Shown: positions 1 to 9,103, counted from the first letter of the stretch. The stretch: 64,000 nucleotides of DNA from Candidatus Obscuribacterales bacterium (GCA_020054205.1 JAGVLS010000004.1:1-64000); one strand, 5' to 3'. The notes: generated from the letters alone by a model not told the origin. A program made the numbers and translations.

Positions 1-13
1 TACTCTTTTGCAT
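1..13 (-). CDS. start of a gene running off the left edge
   Basis: An ATG at 13-11 on the minus strand is preceded by a strong Shine-Dalgarno GGAGG (25-21) at a 7-base spacing, and it lies 17 bases after the stop of the upstream ATPase gene. Only four codons are visible, so the product cannot be named. The good ribosome site suggests a second gene co-transcribed with the ATPase inside the integrated element. Confidence 0.35.
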
Positions 14-29
14 ATGAACCCCTCCGTTC

Positions 30-1829
30 TTATTGATTATCCCGTTTTTTCTTGTCAGGAGTATCCTGCCAAGTTGACGGTCTTTTGGGGTTCAGGTCAG
101 TCAGAGACATGCTTAAACCTTTGAATTTTAAGAGCACTGCATTTGCCTTATCCGCCCACTTTGCTTTGTCGACATAGCCTAGTATCGCCGGCAAGATACT
201 GCGCAATTGCAACCGGTCTTTGAGCAATGAAAGTTTTTTCTGCACGTCCTGCAAAACCTTCATTTTCTCGACACCACGGCTTTGCAATTCTGTGATTGCT
301 TGCTCCACAAATGCCAGCCGCTTTTTACTTTCAGCCAACAGACTAGCCCATGAACTTAAGCTATCTACGGGGATCTCTGCACCTTCGCTTACCAATTTTT
401 TAGCCACTGCTGCTTTATTAGCTGCATTCACAATGCCTTCAATCCATTCTTTATTTGCAACATCATCACAGACTTTCTTCTCTCCATCTTCAATAAGTCG
501 CTCAAGTTGAGCTTGAAAGATAGGAGCGGCAATCGTTTGAACTACCTTTTGTGCGCTCTGTACTGTTTGCTTGGCTTGATCGCTACAATAATCGCGGTAT
601 TTTTTTATCAGTGCTCGTGCTTCCTCGGAAAGAGTTTGATGACAGTAAATGCAGCTGTCATCGTGCGTTGGATAGTCCTTATAGTTTTCTGTTATGTATA
701 TCTCGCTAGCCTCAACAAAGGCTGCCCAAGATGGTTCTGAGAATCCTTTGATAGACTCATTCTCGAAGGATAGTTCACTGGTTTTACGATAGGATTCTTT
801 AGCTTGCTTCAAAGTCTGTATAGCATTATTCAGAGCTGACACGTCAACTTTGGAGAGAGTCTCTGCACATTTGCTAATGTTGAGTAACCATTCTTTCTCG
901 GTCTGAGCAACTTTGACTGATGCATCTGTATTATCAGCCCTCAATGCATCTACTTGAGACTCCAGCTCCCGTAGAGTGGCTTCTTCTTCCTCACTAACGG
1001 TGGCTAGCTTTTTTAGCTCCTCCGTATCTGTTGATGCGCCAAGAGTTTCAATTTTTGAGTAAAGAGGACCTTGCCGATTAAAGCTGCTCGTAAACTTATT
1101 CCCAGCTTCTTGAATTTCAGAACGGGCTTTATCAAGTTTGACTTTGATTTTCTCAATGGATTCAGCAATAACTGGAAATAGCGACAAATCAGAAGGCGTA
1201 TATACGTAGGATAGCTCGCCATCAACATGAATCACGGCCCCGCGAGCATCAAAAACATCCATCCGTGTGAGTGGCGCTACTCCTTGCTGCCCATTCCAGT
1301 TTATAGTTTTGGACTTTGCTATATCACCAACATCTTGCCCGAGCCAATAAGTAACGGTTGCTTTAGGTGTAGCAGGAGGCTTGCTGATGTCAGATAGAAT
1401 GGATTCCGCTGTTCGGACCGCCGCCAATCCTTTGAGAATGCGAGCATAACCGCTTTTGCCGGTTGCATTTTCTCCAAAAACTACAGTTAGCCTGCGATTG
1501 AAAGTGAGTTGTTGCCCTTCAGCTAGAGCATTGACATTCTCAACATCTTTGAGTTGTGCTAGTGTCAAGGATTCTTCAAAATCTGGACCTGCATCTTTGT
1601 CTTCTAATGCAGAAACTACTGGGTGCTCACCTAGCGCCAACTCCTTTTCTATGAGCAGCAGTTTGTAAAAATGCTCAACTTGATCGTCCGAGAGAGACGT
1701 TTGCGATTGCAGTATTTCACTAACCATGGCTCTTAGCCAATGATCTTGCTGATTTGCCCAATCTACTAACAACGCACGACCACTTGCAATGTTAGAGTTC
1801 TGAACAGTAGCTATATTTTCATTCGGCAC
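30..1829 (-). CDS. SMC/AAA_13-like ATPase, short at the C-terminus
   Basis: A 599-residue P-loop ATPase. The Walker A motif GENATGKS is at about residues 119-126, after a helical N-terminal segment. Long helical, coiled-coil-like stretches follow, with a CxxC pair (CIYCHQ) near residue 390 that resembles the zinc-hook apex of Rad50/RloC/AAA_13-type proteins. Related ATPases usually continue for one to two hundred residues with a signature motif and Walker B; I see neither here, as the protein ends in a charged tail (KKKRDNQ). It is therefore either truncated or needs a partner, perhaps the gene starting at position 13. It lies next to an integrase at an island end, where defence or DNA-metabolism cargo is common. 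A defence role is inference only. Confidence 0.6.
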   Translation of the reverse strand: MPNENIATVQNSNIASGRALLVDWANQQDHWLRAMVSEILQSQTSLSDDQVEHFYKLLLIEKELALGEHPVVSALEDKDAGPDFEESLTLAQLKDVENVNALAEGQQLTFNRRLTVVFGENATGKSGYARILKGLAAVRTAESILSDISKPPATPKATVTYWLGQDVGDIAKSKTINWNGQQGVAPLTRMDVFDARGAVIHVDGELSYVYTPSDLSLFPVIAESIEKIKVKLDKARSEIQEAGNKFTSSFNRQGPLYSKIETLGASTDTEELKKLATVSEEEEATLRELESQVDALRADNTDASVKVAQTEKEWLLNISKCAETLSKVDVSALNNAIQTLKQAKESYRKTSELSFENESIKGFSEPSWAAFVEASEIYITENYKDYPTHDDSCIYCHQTLSEEARALIKKYRDYCSDQAKQTVQSAQKVVQTIAAPIFQAQLERLIEDGEKKVCDDVANKEWIEGIVNAANKAAVAKKLVSEGAEIPVDSLSSWASLLAESKKRLAFVEQAITELQSRGVEKMKVLQDVQKKLSLLKDRLQLRSILPAILGYVDKAKWADKANAVLLKFKGLSMSLTDLNPKRPSTWQDTPDKKKRDNQ

Positions 1830-2089
1830 TTTATCTAGTTTATCTCCCTATGCTTTCTGCTAACTTACAATAACTGGTTTTATCTATATTGGTAACTAAT
1901 CACTATCCATTTCTGGATTGCCTTAATTTGTACTGATGTTAAAGACAATCCCAAATGCTATTTACTTATAGTATTAATACATATTACAGCCGAGCAAGAT
2001 TATTCATCCAGATATTTCTCTAAATGGTTTAATTCTCAATACTGAAAACCACTAACTGTATTACAGATATCATAGATAAGTTAGAAGAT

Positions 2090-3328
2090 CTAACTGAGAC
2101 TTTTTAATTGCTCCACATTTAGAGACAATTTCACAACATTATCCAGGCTGCTTGTCAACCCAGCCGCCGCCAACATATCCTCCTGCGCTTGCTCCATAGC
2201 CTTACGCACCGGATCTTGTGTAAGTCGAGCATATATTTGTGTTGCCTGAGTTGATTTATGTCCAAGTGCTTTCCCAATTATTTGCAAGCTTTGATTTCCT
2301 ATTGCCATATAACTTCCCAATGTTCTGCGTAAGTCATGCAAACGAAGATCATGCATACCAGTTTCATTACGTATTTTTTGCCAAACGCGTTTTATTTCAA
2401 CCAAATGCTGCCCTGGCTCTTTGCCCGGAAATACCCAAACATCTTGTTTGTTAGCATGTCTAATTTGCAATATTTGCAGCGCAGCTTTTGTTATAGGTAC
2501 AGTGTGAGATTCACCATTTTTAGTCAGGGGAATTCTCCATACACAAAGATCAAAATCAATTTGATCCCAACGCATGGCTAAGATATTTCCTCTGCGTGCG
2601 CCAGTTAAGAGACTCAAGAAAATATAATCGCGTACATCAGTATTAGATAATTTATTTACGGCTTTAAAGAAGCATTCTATTTCATTCGGCAATAGAAATC
2701 TTTCACGAGCACGAACTTTGAACAACTTGATTGAATTCCAAGGATTGTCACCGGATATGTATCCATGCCTAATATTCCAATTAATAGCAGCTTTAATCAA
2801 AGAGATAGCATGATTAACTGCGCAATGACCATGCTTTTTAGAAAGCTGGTTAACTTTAGACTGTGCATCAACTTTCATAACACTACTGTACCTGCGATAA
2901 CGCCAATCAGTAAAATAACGCCTGAAGTCAGCTTCCATATCTTTTGCACGAACACATCTAAGCTTCACGTGCCCTTCCATATAATTATTGAAGACCTCTT
3001 CTATAGTTGGTTCTTCTTTTTCCAGCCTTTTTATTTCTTGCGGATTATTCCCATGAGCAATTTCCGCTAAAATCATCGCTGCCTTTTTTCTGGCTTGCTC
3101 GACACTTAAATCTGGATAGCGTCCTATAAGAATGCGTTGAGAAGCTCCTTGAATTTTTCTGCGAACGTAAAAGCTTTTAGCATTGGAGCTTACACGTATC
3201 ATCAAATTTCTATTTTGATCGTCATAGTATTCTTTCCTCTTGCCTGGCTCTGCCAGCGGTAAAGAATCCAAAATTCGCTTGGTGAAATTTATTTTGTTGG
3301 TTGTAATGTTAATTTGATCTGTTGTCAT
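2090..3328 (-). CDS. P4-type tyrosine integrase
   Basis: A 412-residue site-specific recombinase. The N-terminus (about residues 15-100) matches the DUF4102/Arm-DNA-binding domain of P4-like integrases, with YYDDQNRNLMIRV and the ILIGRYPDLSVEQARKKA motif. A SAM-like core-binding domain follows (105-190), then the catalytic domain with Arg245 (LTGARRG), His331 and Arg334 (HDLRR), His357 (LGHKST) and nucleophile Tyr366. All catalytic residues are present, so it should be active. The start ATG has an upstream AAGGA. It reads away from a tRNA-Thr 3' fragment about 250 bases upstream, which is the kind of target P4-type integrases use. It defines the right end of an integrated element extending left out of the window. 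Confidence 0.93.
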   Translation of the reverse strand: MTTDQINITTNKINFTKRILDSLPLAEPGKRKEYYDDQNRNLMIRVSSNAKSFYVRRKIQGASQRILIGRYPDLSVEQARKKAAMILAEIAHGNNPQEIKRLEKEEPTIEEVFNNYMEGHVKLRCVRAKDMEADFRRYFTDWRYRRYSSVMKVDAQSKVNQLSKKHGHCAVNHAISLIKAAINWNIRHGYISGDNPWNSIKLFKVRARERFLLPNEIECFFKAVNKLSNTDVRDYIFLSLLTGARRGNILAMRWDQIDFDLCVWRIPLTKNGESHTVPITKAALQILQIRHANKQDVWVFPGKEPGQHLVEIKRVWQKIRNETGMHDLRLHDLRRTLGSYMAIGNQSLQIIGKALGHKSTQATQIYARLTQDPVRKAMEQAQEDMLAAAGLTSSLDNVVKLSLNVEQLKSLS

Positions 3329-3412
3329 TATTAATTCCTTTTGTGGGCTTAGTAATTAACTGAGCGATTATTTCTTGATGTTGATGATCTTTTCTTGACC
3401 CACGTGCAAAAT

Positions 3413-3597
3413 AACCGTAGGTCACTTCCGGGCCCCTCTGGGGCCTCCTCATGAGGAAAAATAAAGAAAATAAAGTCAAACATCGGAAAATTATGGAAAC
3501 TGTGAAACCCGCATCAATACTACATTCTAGCCTCGAAACGCTCACCAGCGCAAGAGTCCAAAAAGTGCTTCGATATCGTTCGTAAACCGTAGGTCAC
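3413..3597. repeat. 13-bp direct repeat flanking the att region
   Basis: AACCGTAGGTCAC occurs at 3413-3425 and again at 3585-3597. The second copy is part of the tRNA-Thr 3' half (anticodon stem, variable loop and start of the T stem). The first lies 172 bases away in the integrase upstream region. It could be a partial second attachment core, left by an earlier or tandem integration, or an integrase arm site. Chance is unlikely for 13 bases in so short a region, but I cannot decide between these. Confidence 0.5.
3431..3445. other. GC-rich hairpin upstream of the integrase
   Basis: A perfect 6-bp inverted repeat GGCCCC-TCT-GGGGCC lies about 100 bases upstream of the integrase start, in a region otherwise poor in GC. 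It has no T-run on either side, so it is not a standard terminator. It may be a protein-binding site or transcript hairpin in the integrase leader. Confidence 0.35.
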
Positions 3598-3620
3598 GAG
3601 TTCAAATCTCGTCGTCGGCT
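3579..3620 (+). other. att site: 3' half of tRNA-Thr(CGT)
   Basis: The sequence reads as the 3' half of a tRNA: anticodon loop TTCGTAA (3579-3585, anticodon CGT, threonine), 3' anticodon strand ACCGT, variable loop AGGTC, T stem ACGAG, T loop TTCAAAT, T stem CTCGT, and acceptor strand CGTCGGC plus T. The sequence 5' of the anticodon loop does not pair with the anticodon strand and contains no matching GCCGACG acceptor, so the 5' half is absent. This is the expected duplicated 3' end left by a tRNA-integrating element. The intact tRNA-Thr should lie at the other end of the element, to the left of the window. Confidence 0.8.
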
Positions 3621-3744
3621 TAGGTTTTTAGGGATCATATATTGCCGGGACCACTTCAAAAAGAGATTTTCTGCAACAGAAAATGATTTACCAGCAATGT
3701 TGCCTGATGTCTGGCAGCCAGTAAGCAAAGAAAATTAACCCGAC

Positions 3745-5424
3745 TTACAATTCACCGGATGGATACATCGTTTCACCGGACGGATACATCATTTGCAACA
3801 GAACTCCAATGTCTAAAGCGATTTGTTTGCGAAATTCCTCGTATGCGGAAGGGGATATATTTGTGTATGGTTCCATTGTTGTTTCGTTATTAATATCAAT
3901 GCTTTCAATATCTATGCGATCAATAAAAGCATCGCGCCTTTGTCTTATTTCATAAGAGAGAGTTTTACTTGTGTCTAAACTAAGCTTTTCTAAATGAGCA
4001 AGGCAGAGATCAAGTGTAGTTAAATAACTAAGATCAGTAATGCCTTCACCAAGTCCCTCCCACTGGAGAGTGGGGATTATTCCTGATTGGGCTGGATAAG
4101 TGGTCATGCAGTCGCGAAATTTACCCACTCGAGAGGATGGCTCCCAGGCATCAAAGTCATTAAATGGAGAAAACGGAAATATGGGGACATGCTGGTAGCA
4201 ATAAGGGGCTATGCCAGAGGCCTTGGTTTTCCATAAATAAATGCCTGATAGCACCCTGTGTAGATTGGGTTTTTCCATATGTGATTGCCAATGGTAATAA
4301 ATTTTAGGATTTAAAGGTTTTTGTTCATTGGCAAAATGTGCTTTGTTCTCTGATAAAGACAGGCTAATGATGGTTGGCATGTAACCAATGTCTTGTTCAT
4401 TGGCAAATCGGCTAATAAATTTTTGGTTGACTAATGATGACATAGAATCCCAATTTAGAAACTGGCAATATTTTCCATGATCTTTGTGTTGTGAAATCCG
4501 TGATTCGCATGTTATGTCAGGGCTGTAAGTTTGGTTATCTATTTCGTCGCTCAATAAAAAAATAGGTTTCAATTTTTTGAAGTTAAGAGCTTGAGCATTA
4601 TAGAGGATGTTGCGAAAGACTATATGTCGATCAAATCCTACCTGCTCAGCTATATCAATTGCTGCTTGAGCAATAGACCTATCCGTTTCACAGATGGAAA
4701 TGCTGCGGAAGCCATGATCATAAATGTCTTGTAAATGCAGTTGAAATAGGCTAGGTGAAACATGGAATTGCGATTGACGTGGATCCATTGAGCCTCGATA
4801 CCAAATAAGCAGATCTTGATGCGGTTGCGCAAGGGTAAATGGCAACACTTTTAATTCAATTGGTAATTCATAGGTCTCGCCTATACTGGTTACAATTTTT
4901 ATGAAGCCTAGGAAGTTGTTTGGACGTGTATAGCTGGGTATTTTTATGGAAAGTAAAATTTGCTTATGTTCATTTGCATAAAGAAAAGTATTGGCATTGC
5001 CAGTGGTTCTTACGTCTGGTGGTACATACAGCCACATGGGATTTTCGCTGCCTATCCCATTATGAGGATGTTCAGTGTAGCCATCTTTAAGAGTTATTCG
5101 ATCATCTTTCAGTAAAAGTTCGGCAGCAGTTATGCGATTCGACTGATAGATACCGACGCCAGATACATCCCAACGCTTCACAATGTAAATTTCAATTTGT
5201 TCTAAGTTAAGCGCTGATGTTTTATTAGTGAGCGGTGTTACCGATAACTCTATTTCCTGAATTTCTTCAGTACTAAACAGACTAAAAGAAAAAATCACCT
5301 TTTGTCCAATTGCCCCGAAACTGGAGAGTTTGTCTATATAGGTAGTTTCAGGTTGATTTGCAAAGGAAGGATGTTTTAAGAACTTTAACATATTTGAGTT
5401 TTTAAACTTATAGCTTTGCTTCAT
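3745..5424 (-). CDS. uncharacterised protein, glycoside-hydrolase-like fold suspected
   Basis: A 559-residue protein I do not recognise with certainty. The first about 210 residues are rich in beta-strand-like stretches with hydrophobic and small residues, as in a beta-sandwich domain. From about residue 215 onward, patterns such as LLIWYRGSMDPRQ, HDLYDHGFRSISI-like helices and short strands suggest a TIM-barrel, the arrangement found in DUF4091-type glycoside-hydrolase-like proteins. There is no signal peptide or membrane segment. It is divergent from the nucleotidyltransferase/HprK/PqqD operon, which may share its promoter region. A hydrolase role is inference. The C-terminus carries a tandem duplication (see the repeat at 3752-3793). 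Confidence 0.55.
   Translation of the reverse strand: MKQSYKFKNSNMLKFLKHPSFANQPETTYIDKLSSFGAIGQKVIFSFSLFSTEEIQEIELSVTPLTNKTSALNLEQIEIYIVKRWDVSGVGIYQSNRITAAELLLKDDRITLKDGYTEHPHNGIGSENPMWLYVPPDVRTTGNANTFLYANEHKQILLSIKIPSYTRPNNFLGFIKIVTSIGETYELPIELKVLPFTLAQPHQDLLIWYRGSMDPRQSQFHVSPSLFQLHLQDIYDHGFRSISICETDRSIAQAAIDIAEQVGFDRHIVFRNILYNAQALNFKKLKPIFLLSDEIDNQTYSPDITCESRISQHKDHGKYCQFLNWDSMSSLVNQKFISRFANEQDIGYMPTIISLSLSENKAHFANEQKPLNPKIYYHWQSHMEKPNLHRVLSGIYLWKTKASGIAPYCYQHVPIFPFSPFNDFDAWEPSSRVGKFRDCMTTYPAQSGIIPTLQWEGLGEGITDLSYLTTLDLCLAHLEKLSLDTSKTLSYEIRQRRDAFIDRIDIESIDINNETTMEPYTNISPSAYEEFRKQIALDIGVLLQMMYPSGETMYPSGEL
3752..3793 (-). repeat. tandem 21-bp duplication at the gene end
   Basis: Two adjacent 21-base units (3752-3772 and 3773-3793) differ at two positions and encode MYPSGET and MYPSGEL at the C-terminus of the upstream protein. 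It looks like a recent in-frame slippage duplication just before the stop codon. Confidence 0.8.
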
Positions 5425-5540
5425 ATATAGAGACAGTTAGAGCAAAGTTGCTTATTTAGAAAAAGATTTATTATGTCGGCTTAGAGCAAGAAAATGCTCA
5501 TCTTATTATAATACTTACGACTTTGAGGACAACTAAATTG

Positions 5541-6857
5541 ATGAGTCACACGCGCGGCGAAGTACTTGACTTGCTTAAGCAGTTTGAGCAAGAATTTACT
5601 GTTTTTGAGGGAGACTCAGAGTCTTTTATCCTGGATCTCATCAAGGGCAATTTGTCTGGAAGAAATTATAGTGAATTAGACTTTGAAAAACTATCTAAGG
5701 CTACATTCATCTTGCCGCATTGTCATATAGAGCACCGAAAAGGGTTGTTAAAGGATTTTCCTGAGTGGTTCCTTAAAAAAGCTAAAGCTGATTATTTGTA
5801 TCAGATATCAATCAATGAATCCAGGATAATCATGATTCAAGAGTTGGCACAACTTTTTGAAAATTCAGGAGTTAAGATTCTCTTTCTCAAAGGCGCTGCA
5901 GAGTTGGCATGTTTGCCGGACGATATGGATTTCTTAGGGCGCAGGTATATGTGTGATATCGATCTTTTATGTGCAGCAGAGGACATCACACGTGCTGATG
6001 AGCTATTGCGCTCAAACAAACATGTGTTGTGGGACCATAACCAGAAACACTGGTCTCGGCAAGAAATTTGTGACTTTACTTTAGGTAAATACAGCCATTA
6101 TATCTATAATGTGCACACTAAAAAGTATATGGAACTTCATGGGTATGTGTCAGTTGGGGCGAACAGAAGCAGCTACCCACCTGACTTTGAGAAGTTGCTT
6201 CTTGAGCAAAGTGTACAGGTTAATGTGCGAGGAACCAGTGTATGGGTGCCTAAACCGGAGCATTTGTTGGTTCATTCCTTATGCCATGCAGCATCGAAAA
6301 ACAATAACCAAGAACTTGTATATTTGGATCGGTTTTACCTGGACGAGTTTGCTCACACTGATTGTGTGATATCACCGCCTGTGTTAATAGGAAAAAGACT
6401 GGAGCTCAATCAATTACGTTTCCTTCTTCAGTTTAAGGATGTGCTTGCCAGATTTAGTAGATGCTTGAATTTTTCCGAAATTAGGGAACTCTTGCATCAA
6501 GTATCAGAAAAAGATCTCAATGAAATGTATGTGATGATTGCTTCATATGTATTTAAGGAGCGTTTTCCTCTCATAGAGAATGTTTCATATGAAGCAATCA
6601 AGATGTCTAGGCAACGTTATGTCTATAGGTTTATGTTGCCGCTCCTGGCAGAGAGAATTGAAAACATAATAGCCAATCGGTTGGAGAAAATTACGGCTGA
6701 TTATATTGAACAGCAGGTGGAAACAATTGCAGTTACTATAGCACGGCGCATGGCGCAGCGTGTTACGGAAAATATTGTCCATAGGGGAAAATCGTTTGTG
6801 AACAAAAAAGTAGCAAAGGTATTATCCAAATCGGTTAATAGAACACAGGAAGTTTAA
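5541..6857 (+). CDS. nucleotidyltransferase family protein (NTP_transf_5)
   Basis: A protein of about 438 residues from the ATG at 5541. A TTG at 5538 or 5523 in the same frame is possible, and the GAGG at 5525 sits between these choices. Residues 114-145 hold the family pattern: FLKGAA followed by the acidic pair in CDIDLL, matching the metal-binding Asp residues of minimal nucleotidyltransferases in PF14907. The C-terminal about 100 residues are helical and charged. It heads a tight operon with an HprK-related kinase (3 bases apart) and a PqqD-like protein, the set known as the HPr-rel-A system. A TATAAT at 5507-5512 may be the -10 element. The substrate is unknown; members often sit in surface polysaccharide or exosortase loci. 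Confidence 0.8.
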   Translation: MSHTRGEVLDLLKQFEQEFTVFEGDSESFILDLIKGNLSGRNYSELDFEKLSKATFILPHCHIEHRKGLLKDFPEWFLKKAKADYLYQISINESRIIMIQELAQLFENSGVKILFLKGAAELACLPDDMDFLGRRYMCDIDLLCAAEDITRADELLRSNKHVLWDHNQKHWSRQEICDFTLGKYSHYIYNVHTKKYMELHGYVSVGANRSSYPPDFEKLLLEQSVQVNVRGTSVWVPKPEHLLVHSLCHAASKNNNQELVYLDRFYLDEFAHTDCVISPPVLIGKRLELNQLRFLLQFKDVLARFSRCLNFSEIRELLHQVSEKDLNEMYVMIASYVFKERFPLIENVSYEAIKMSRQRYVYRFMLPLLAERIENIIANRLEKITADYIEQQVETIAVTIARRMAQRVTENIVHRGKSFVNKKVAKVLSKSVNRTQEV

Positions 6858-6860
6858 TTC

Positions 6861-7694
6861 ATGTCTCTTGCAGTCGGTAAATATAAACTTATACCGCGCC
6901 ATAAGCTTATTGAAGATCAACAAGTCTTTAGATTGGGGCGAATTTCTTTCACGGTTAAAACCGACGACTGTTCTTTTGAGCAACAATTACCAAAAGTATT
7001 GCCAGTCTGTGATGCAAAAGAGGATATGGTTTATGAGATTGAAGCAACCAACAATTATCGCGAACTCATTTCTGAGGTGATTAAGCTTCAATCAGATTAT
7101 CTTTGGTTGAGTGCAGCTTGTATTATGTCTCCTCAAGGACACAAGGTTCTTATTTCGGGTCATTCAAATGCTGGCAAAAGTACAACAGCTCTTGCGTTGG
7201 CTATGGCAAATGGGTGGAAAGTTTTGTCTGAAGATCTAACCTGCATTGATCTTAAAACAAACAAGATTTTGGCTTTTAGTACCCCATTTTCTCTTAAAAC
7301 CGGCACCATAGAAATTTTACAAAAAACCATTAACATAGTGCCCGAACCAGTTGTGTTTAGTGAATGGGTACCGTTAAATGATTTCCATGTGCAAGGCGAA
7401 TACAAAGCCGAGTTTGATTTGAGCTTGTTTTTTGGGAAAGCTGTTTATGGAGAACCACTAATTCAAGTACCTTGTTCTTTCGGGAAATATATTAGGCTTT
7501 GCCTACCCTGCTCAAATTTGATTTATTTTCAAGATGGTCCGGATAAATTGACAGAATATATTGGTTCTGGAGAATGCTATGAAGTTATGGGTGGAACTTT
7601 GGCTGAACGTATGGAGTTGATTATTGGACTCACTGAAAAAAAGCCCACTCTTGTAGCAGCAAGCCAGAAGGAAATAACAACCAATGGCAGATAG
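6861..7694 (+). CDS. HprK-related kinase A
   Basis: A 277-residue protein of the HprK/PEP-carboxykinase fold. Walker A is GHSNAGKST at residues 100-108, followed by LSEDLTCID (about 122-130), which matches the HprK pattern of a P-loop and a second acidic strand. It is the kinase of the HPr-rel-A cassette and lacks the N-terminal domain of true HPr kinase. The ATG at 6861 has AGGAAG upstream. Its end overlaps the start of the PqqD-like gene by 11 bases, implying translational coupling. The phosphorylated target is not known for this family; candidates are a peptide, lipid or sugar handled by the neighbouring transferases. Confidence 0.85.
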   Translation: MSLAVGKYKLIPRHKLIEDQQVFRLGRISFTVKTDDCSFEQQLPKVLPVCDAKEDMVYEIEATNNYRELISEVIKLQSDYLWLSAACIMSPQGHKVLISGHSNAGKSTTALALAMANGWKVLSEDLTCIDLKTNKILAFSTPFSLKTGTIEILQKTINIVPEPVVFSEWVPLNDFHVQGEYKAEFDLSLFFGKAVYGEPLIQVPCSFGKYIRLCLPCSNLIYFQDGPDKLTEYIGSGECYEVMGGTLAERMELIIGLTEKKPTLVAASQKEITTNGR

Positions 7695-7950
7695 AAAATT
7701 GAAAAGGCATCCTCATGTCAAATCCAAGATTCTACCCGATGGTTATCTATTGCTTTGGATGGACAACTCGGTTTACACACTGACTCCTCTTGGAGGACTA
7801 GTGTGGGAGTTTTGTGATGGCAATAATGCACTGCAAGACATTGTTGATTGTTTAAGTGAAATCAAAGAAGTCAATGCTGACACTAGTCTTAAAGACACAG
7901 TCGCAGGGCTTATGTCAACCCTGAAACAAACAGGTTTGCTTGTGACATGA
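7684..7950 (+). CDS. PqqD-like protein of the HPr-rel-A system
   Basis: An 88-residue PqqD-fold protein, similar to the HPr-rel-A PqqD family. The diagnostic stretch VYTLTPLGGLVWEFCDG lies at about residues 31-47, followed by a helix and the terminal TGLLVT. PqqD domains bind leader peptides of ribosomally made, modified peptides (the RRE fold), but in this cassette the ligand has not been established. The start overlaps the kinase gene. Notably it shares WEFCDG with a second PqqD-like protein in the window (11299-11658), which sits beside a proline-rich candidate substrate. Confidence 0.85.
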   Translation: MADRKLKRHPHVKSKILPDGYLLLWMDNSVYTLTPLGGLVWEFCDGNNALQDIVDCLSEIKEVNADTSLKDTVAGLMSTLKQTGLLVT

Positions 7951-7957
7951 GGTAGAG

Positions 7958-9103
7958 ATGAAATTAGTGCTTGCCATTCTCTATATCGAGCTTGTAATAA
8001 TAATTGCTTGCTACGCGTTTGTTCAGGCAAGACTTAACTGGGACGGCTTGCCGTATGCCGCTATCGTTCTCTCGGTTAAGGAACATGACCCAAAAGTAGT
8101 GCACACTCGAATTTATGATGCAATCGGTAAAGAAATCAACGTACTGGATAACAGTCAAAAAGTAGCAAGCTTGGATTTGCTTGATGGCGAACCGTATCGA
8201 AAAGACATGGCTTGCAATTGGCAGCATTTCAACGAGCAGCTCGGACTGTATCGTATGCATGTGCTGTATACAGGGTTATCCCGGATTTTCCACGATCTAG
8301 GTTTACCGGTTCTGCAGGCAACCCGTGCGGTGTCCACTCTTTCATATCTTGCAATTGCTGCTGTCATATTCATTTGGCTGCAGAAGCTGATACCAGGGAT
8401 TGGTGGTATGCTCACGTCACTTATTCTTATGGTGTTGCCACCGGTATTAAGCTTGGCAACATTATCTACACCCGATTGTCTCTCGGGGGCGATTGTGCTA
8501 TGGGCTATTTACCTTTTTCTTCAGTGCCAAGCGCCCATTGCTTGTTACTTGTTGCTGATAATATCGCTGTGCACGCGCGTTGATAACCTCGTCATATTGC
8601 TTGCCTTTCTTGTAATCTCTTTAGCGAGTGAGCAAGTATTCGGCAAAGCTAGTCTTTTGCGATTCTTAGCATGGGCTGTCTGTGCTATTTTAATCTCATT
8701 TGCACTTATTTATTTAACGCGATCTTATGGGTGGTCCACTGCGGTTATTCACGGCTTTTGCTCCCGCATGACCCCTATAGGTGATATAAAGGCTCATATC
8801 TCGTTAAGCATGTATTTGCCTATACTTAAACATGGACTCAGGTGTTTGCTTTTTACTGCTCAACCGTTTTATGTTCTTTTTGGTGTTATGACTATAATAC
8901 TGAGCCGCTTCAGACTCGGATTTGAGATGCTTCGTAGAGATCCGCAAGTACAAGTTGTGGTGGCATTACTACTTGGGCTGTCCGTTCGCTTTCTTATCTT
9001 TCCGGCCGCGGAGGACAGATATTTTATTGGCTATGATCTGGGCATTACTCTAGCTTTCATAAAGACAGTTCTTACCCTCAGGCAGAATTCACATCAAGTT
9101 TAA
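7958..9103 (+). CDS. polytopic membrane protein, GT-C-like
   Basis: A 381-residue integral membrane protein with roughly nine to ten hydrophobic segments. An N-terminal anchor is followed by a loop of about 100 residues beginning NWDGLPYAA, where GT-C glycosyltransferases carry their catalytic Asp. The C-terminal region RFLIFPAAEDRYFIGYDLGI is also typical of such enzymes (DR-Y after a helix). It starts 7 bases after the PqqD-like gene with GAGGTAGAG upstream, so it is part of the same operon. It is probably a polyprenyl-phosphate-sugar-dependent transferase, but no specific family is recognised. Confidence 0.6.
   Translation: MKLVLAILYIELVIIIACYAFVQARLNWDGLPYAAIVLSVKEHDPKVVHTRIYDAIGKEINVLDNSQKVASLDLLDGEPYRKDMACNWQHFNEQLGLYRMHVLYTGLSRIFHDLGLPVLQATRAVSTLSYLAIAAVIFIWLQKLIPGIGGMLTSLILMVLPPVLSLATLSTPDCLSGAIVLWAIYLFLQCQAPIACYLLLIISLCTRVDNLVILLAFLVISLASEQVFGKASLLRFLAWAVCAILISFALIYLTRSYGWSTAVIHGFCSRMTPIGDIKAHISLSMYLPILKHGLRCLLFTAQPFYVLFGVMTIILSRFRLGFEMLRRDPQVQVVVALLLGLSVRFLIFPAAEDRYFIGYDLGITLAFIKTVLTLRQNSHQV

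Noticed and set aside
30..1829. Named defence system (e.g. RloC-type nuclease)
   Set aside because: No nuclease domain is visible, and the C-terminal half of the ATPase is missing, so a specific system cannot be supported.
3309..3545. 78-residue reading frame upstream of the integrase
   Set aside because: It runs across the GC hairpin and the att-like repeat, has no recognisable domain and no good ribosome site.
3541..3620. Complete tRNA gene
   Set aside because: Only the 3' half pairs properly. The acceptor 5' strand, D arm and 5' anticodon strand are missing.
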